Origin: Rickettsiales bacterium | GTDB taxonomy: Bacteria; Pseudomonadota; Alphaproteobacteria; Rickettsiales; UBA1997 | Length of the DNA stretch: 6,614 bases | NCBI GenBank assembly: GCA_947455845.1 | Contig: CANGQE010000078.1 | Location: 1 to 6,614, forward strand | Reading direction: 5' to 3' | Shown: positions 6,085 through 6,614 of the stretch, in pieces | Position numbering within the stretch: position 1 is the stretch's first letter | How the letters are laid out: each line of letters opens with the position of its first letter | Made by a program: the position numbers and the translations under genes | Notes under the pieces: model-generated | What the model was told of the DNA's origin: nothing | What the model saw: only the letters and a program-made list of their open reading frames with translations | The model's database searches: none

Positions 6085-6480
6085 TTCGGAAAAGCCCTCT
6101 TTGAAAAAGAGGTTGCGCGCCGAGTGCGATTTGATGTCGATCAGGCTGAGATGATTAAACTCAAACTCATTTTCATCACTATAATATCTGACGCTTCATT
6201 CCAGCAATTGAATTTGCGAGCCTTCTAAAAAACCAAGACTGTTATCCAAAAATTCATGATATGCCGGACTTATTCCCAATTCTAAAAAATGGTGATTGTC
6301 TTTTTCATAACCACCAAAAATATTTAGTCGGGATGTATCGTGGCCCAATATCGGATCAGTATTTGGAATGTAGTTTTTTTCTAGCTTAGTTTCACCAAGC
6401 AAAACACTTATTTCTTGCAGAATTTTTAGAGCTGTTTTGGCCATGATGTTTCTGTCTTCCCCCTGCGGCAATGCCCCCAT
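6085..6480 (-). pseudogene. Remnant of a DUF4105/Lnb_N-type envelope protein gene, broken by an in-frame TGA
   Basis: An open frame runs from ATG 6480 to TGA 6198-6196 (94 residues; ATG 6444 is an alternative start). Its text resembles, from memory, the C-terminal region of DUF4105 (Lnb N-terminal periplasmic domain) proteins: DPILGHDTSRLNIFGG (42-57), SPAYHEFLDN (71-80) and GFLEGSQIQLLE (83-94). After the TGA the same frame continues in protein-like fashion, SVRYYSDENEFEF then LSLIDIKSHSARNLFF, to about 6085. Family members read roughly I-x-F-L-D-L-x-L-R-Y-Y here, so the TGA replaces what is usually a Leu; one change from TTA would explain it. Full proteins are several hundred residues with a signal peptide. 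Here the frame is closed upstream by TAA 6486-6484 and the downstream part runs into the 3' end of phoN, so both ends are lost. The function of the ancestor is not established, and this copy is probably dead. Confidence 0.6.
6096..6112. terminator. Hairpin just after phoN, without a T-run
   Basis: CCTCTTT (6096-6102) pairs perfectly with AAAGAGG (6106-6112) around a three-base loop, 13 bases after the phoN stop. No T-run follows on the + strand (TTGCGCG), and only GCTTTTCC follows on the minus strand. The same bases encode part of the DUF4105 remnant (NLFFKEGF on the minus strand), so the palindrome may be fortuitous. It is the only terminator candidate for phoN. Confidence 0.25.
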
Positions 6481-6519
6481 TTTTTAAGACACTCTCTCCC
6501 TCCTCAAATTGATGAAATC

Positions 6520-6545
6520 CCAGCTTAAGTTTTCACTTTCGCTGG
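6520..6545. repeat. Imperfect palindrome upstream of the right-edge gene
   Basis: CCAGC (6520-6524) is inverted at GCTGG (6541-6545), and AAGT (6527-6530) is inverted at ACTT (6535-6538). Together they make nine pairs interrupted by a two-by-two mismatch, with the loop TTTC. It lies 34 bases before ATG 6579 and could be an operator or part of a mobile-element end. There is no direct evidence for either role. Confidence 0.3.
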
Positions 6546-6567
6546 TTAATTTTAATCCATCAATTTT

Positions 6568-6573
6568 AAGGAG
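6568..6573 (+). promoter_or_regulatory. Strong ribosome binding site
   Basis: AAGGAG lies five bases before ATG 6579, close to ideal spacing. It fixes the start of the partial gene at the right edge. None of the intact genes in the window has a comparable site. Confidence 0.75.
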
Positions 6574-6578
6574 AAATT

Positions 6579-6614
6579 ATGCCAAGAGGCTATCCCGCTT
6601 TAAACGAATCTCAA
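6579..6614 (+). CDS. Start of an unidentified gene cut by the right edge
   Basis: Twelve codons are present, reading MPRGYPALNESQ, behind an ideal AAGGAG ribosome binding site. This N-terminus is reminiscent of helix-turn-helix proteins and transposase first subunits that begin MP-(K/R)-G-(Y/F)-P followed by a short Leu-x-Glu-x-Gln stretch, but twelve residues cannot identify a family. The strong translation signal sets it apart from the other genes here, and it starts next to a degraded gene. Both points would suit a mobile element, without proving one. Confidence 0.6.
   Translation, partial: MPRGYPALNESQ

Noticed and set aside
6196..6198. TGA in the DUF4105-type frame read as Trp (recoded) or selenocysteine
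   Set aside because: The 813-residue gene appears to end at a TGA, Trp is encoded by TGG throughout, and the family usually has Leu, not Trp or Cys, at this site. A nonsense mutation is simpler.
1..6614. CRISPR array, tRNA, rRNA or a multi-gene defence system
   Set aside because: No regularly spaced direct repeats, no tRNA-like cloverleaf or rRNA sequence, and no nuclease, helicase, reverse transcriptase or toxin motifs were seen in any gene.

Overview
The window is AT-rich and densely packed. It carries five intact protein genes, one decayed gene, and partial genes at both edges. No rRNA, tRNA or CRISPR array was seen. The content suggests a Gram-negative bacterium: a class A acid phosphatase with a signal peptide, a CPD photolyase of the usual bacterial type, and the remnant of a DUF4105/Lnb_N-type envelope protein. 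The low GC, the large charged helical protein and the decaying gene would fit a host-associated proteobacterium, but that is inference; the sequence does not fix the taxon. TAA, TAG and TGA all appear as stops, so the standard bacterial code is assumed. Most genes lack a clear Shine-Dalgarno sequence; the exception is the partial gene at the right edge.

Layout from left to right. Positions 1-110 hold A-rich DNA that may be the lysine-rich 3' end of a + strand gene, followed by a weak terminator-like hairpin. A minus-strand gene (130-912) encodes a 260-residue protein of unknown function built from about six degenerate helical repeats. Its divergent intergenic region (913-1116) holds a candidate promoter for that gene and a strong hairpin plus T-run that resembles a REP-like palindrome or a terminator. 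A + strand CPD photolyase (1117-2436) follows. It meets tail-to-tail, 27 bases apart, a minus-strand gene (2464-4905) for an 813-residue, Glu/Lys-rich, mostly helical protein of unknown function. Divergent from that are a small GNAT-fold acetyltransferase (5028-5291) and, behind its own candidate promoter, a secreted class A acid phosphatase (5411-6082). The minus strand from 6480 to about 6085 keeps an internal piece of a DUF4105/Lnb_N-type gene, broken by an in-frame TGA and missing both ends. The right edge has the start of another + strand gene (6579) with a strong ribosome binding site.

The genes do not form an obvious pathway. Photolyase (light-driven DNA repair), acetyltransferase and acid phosphatase are independent functions, each probably its own transcription unit because orientations alternate. 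The two unknown minus-strand proteins, one repeat-built and one charged and helical, are the least explained content. I see no convincing multi-gene defence or secretion system. The most checkable novelties are the two repeat architectures, the hairpin at 1003-1034 and the gene remnant at 6085-6480.
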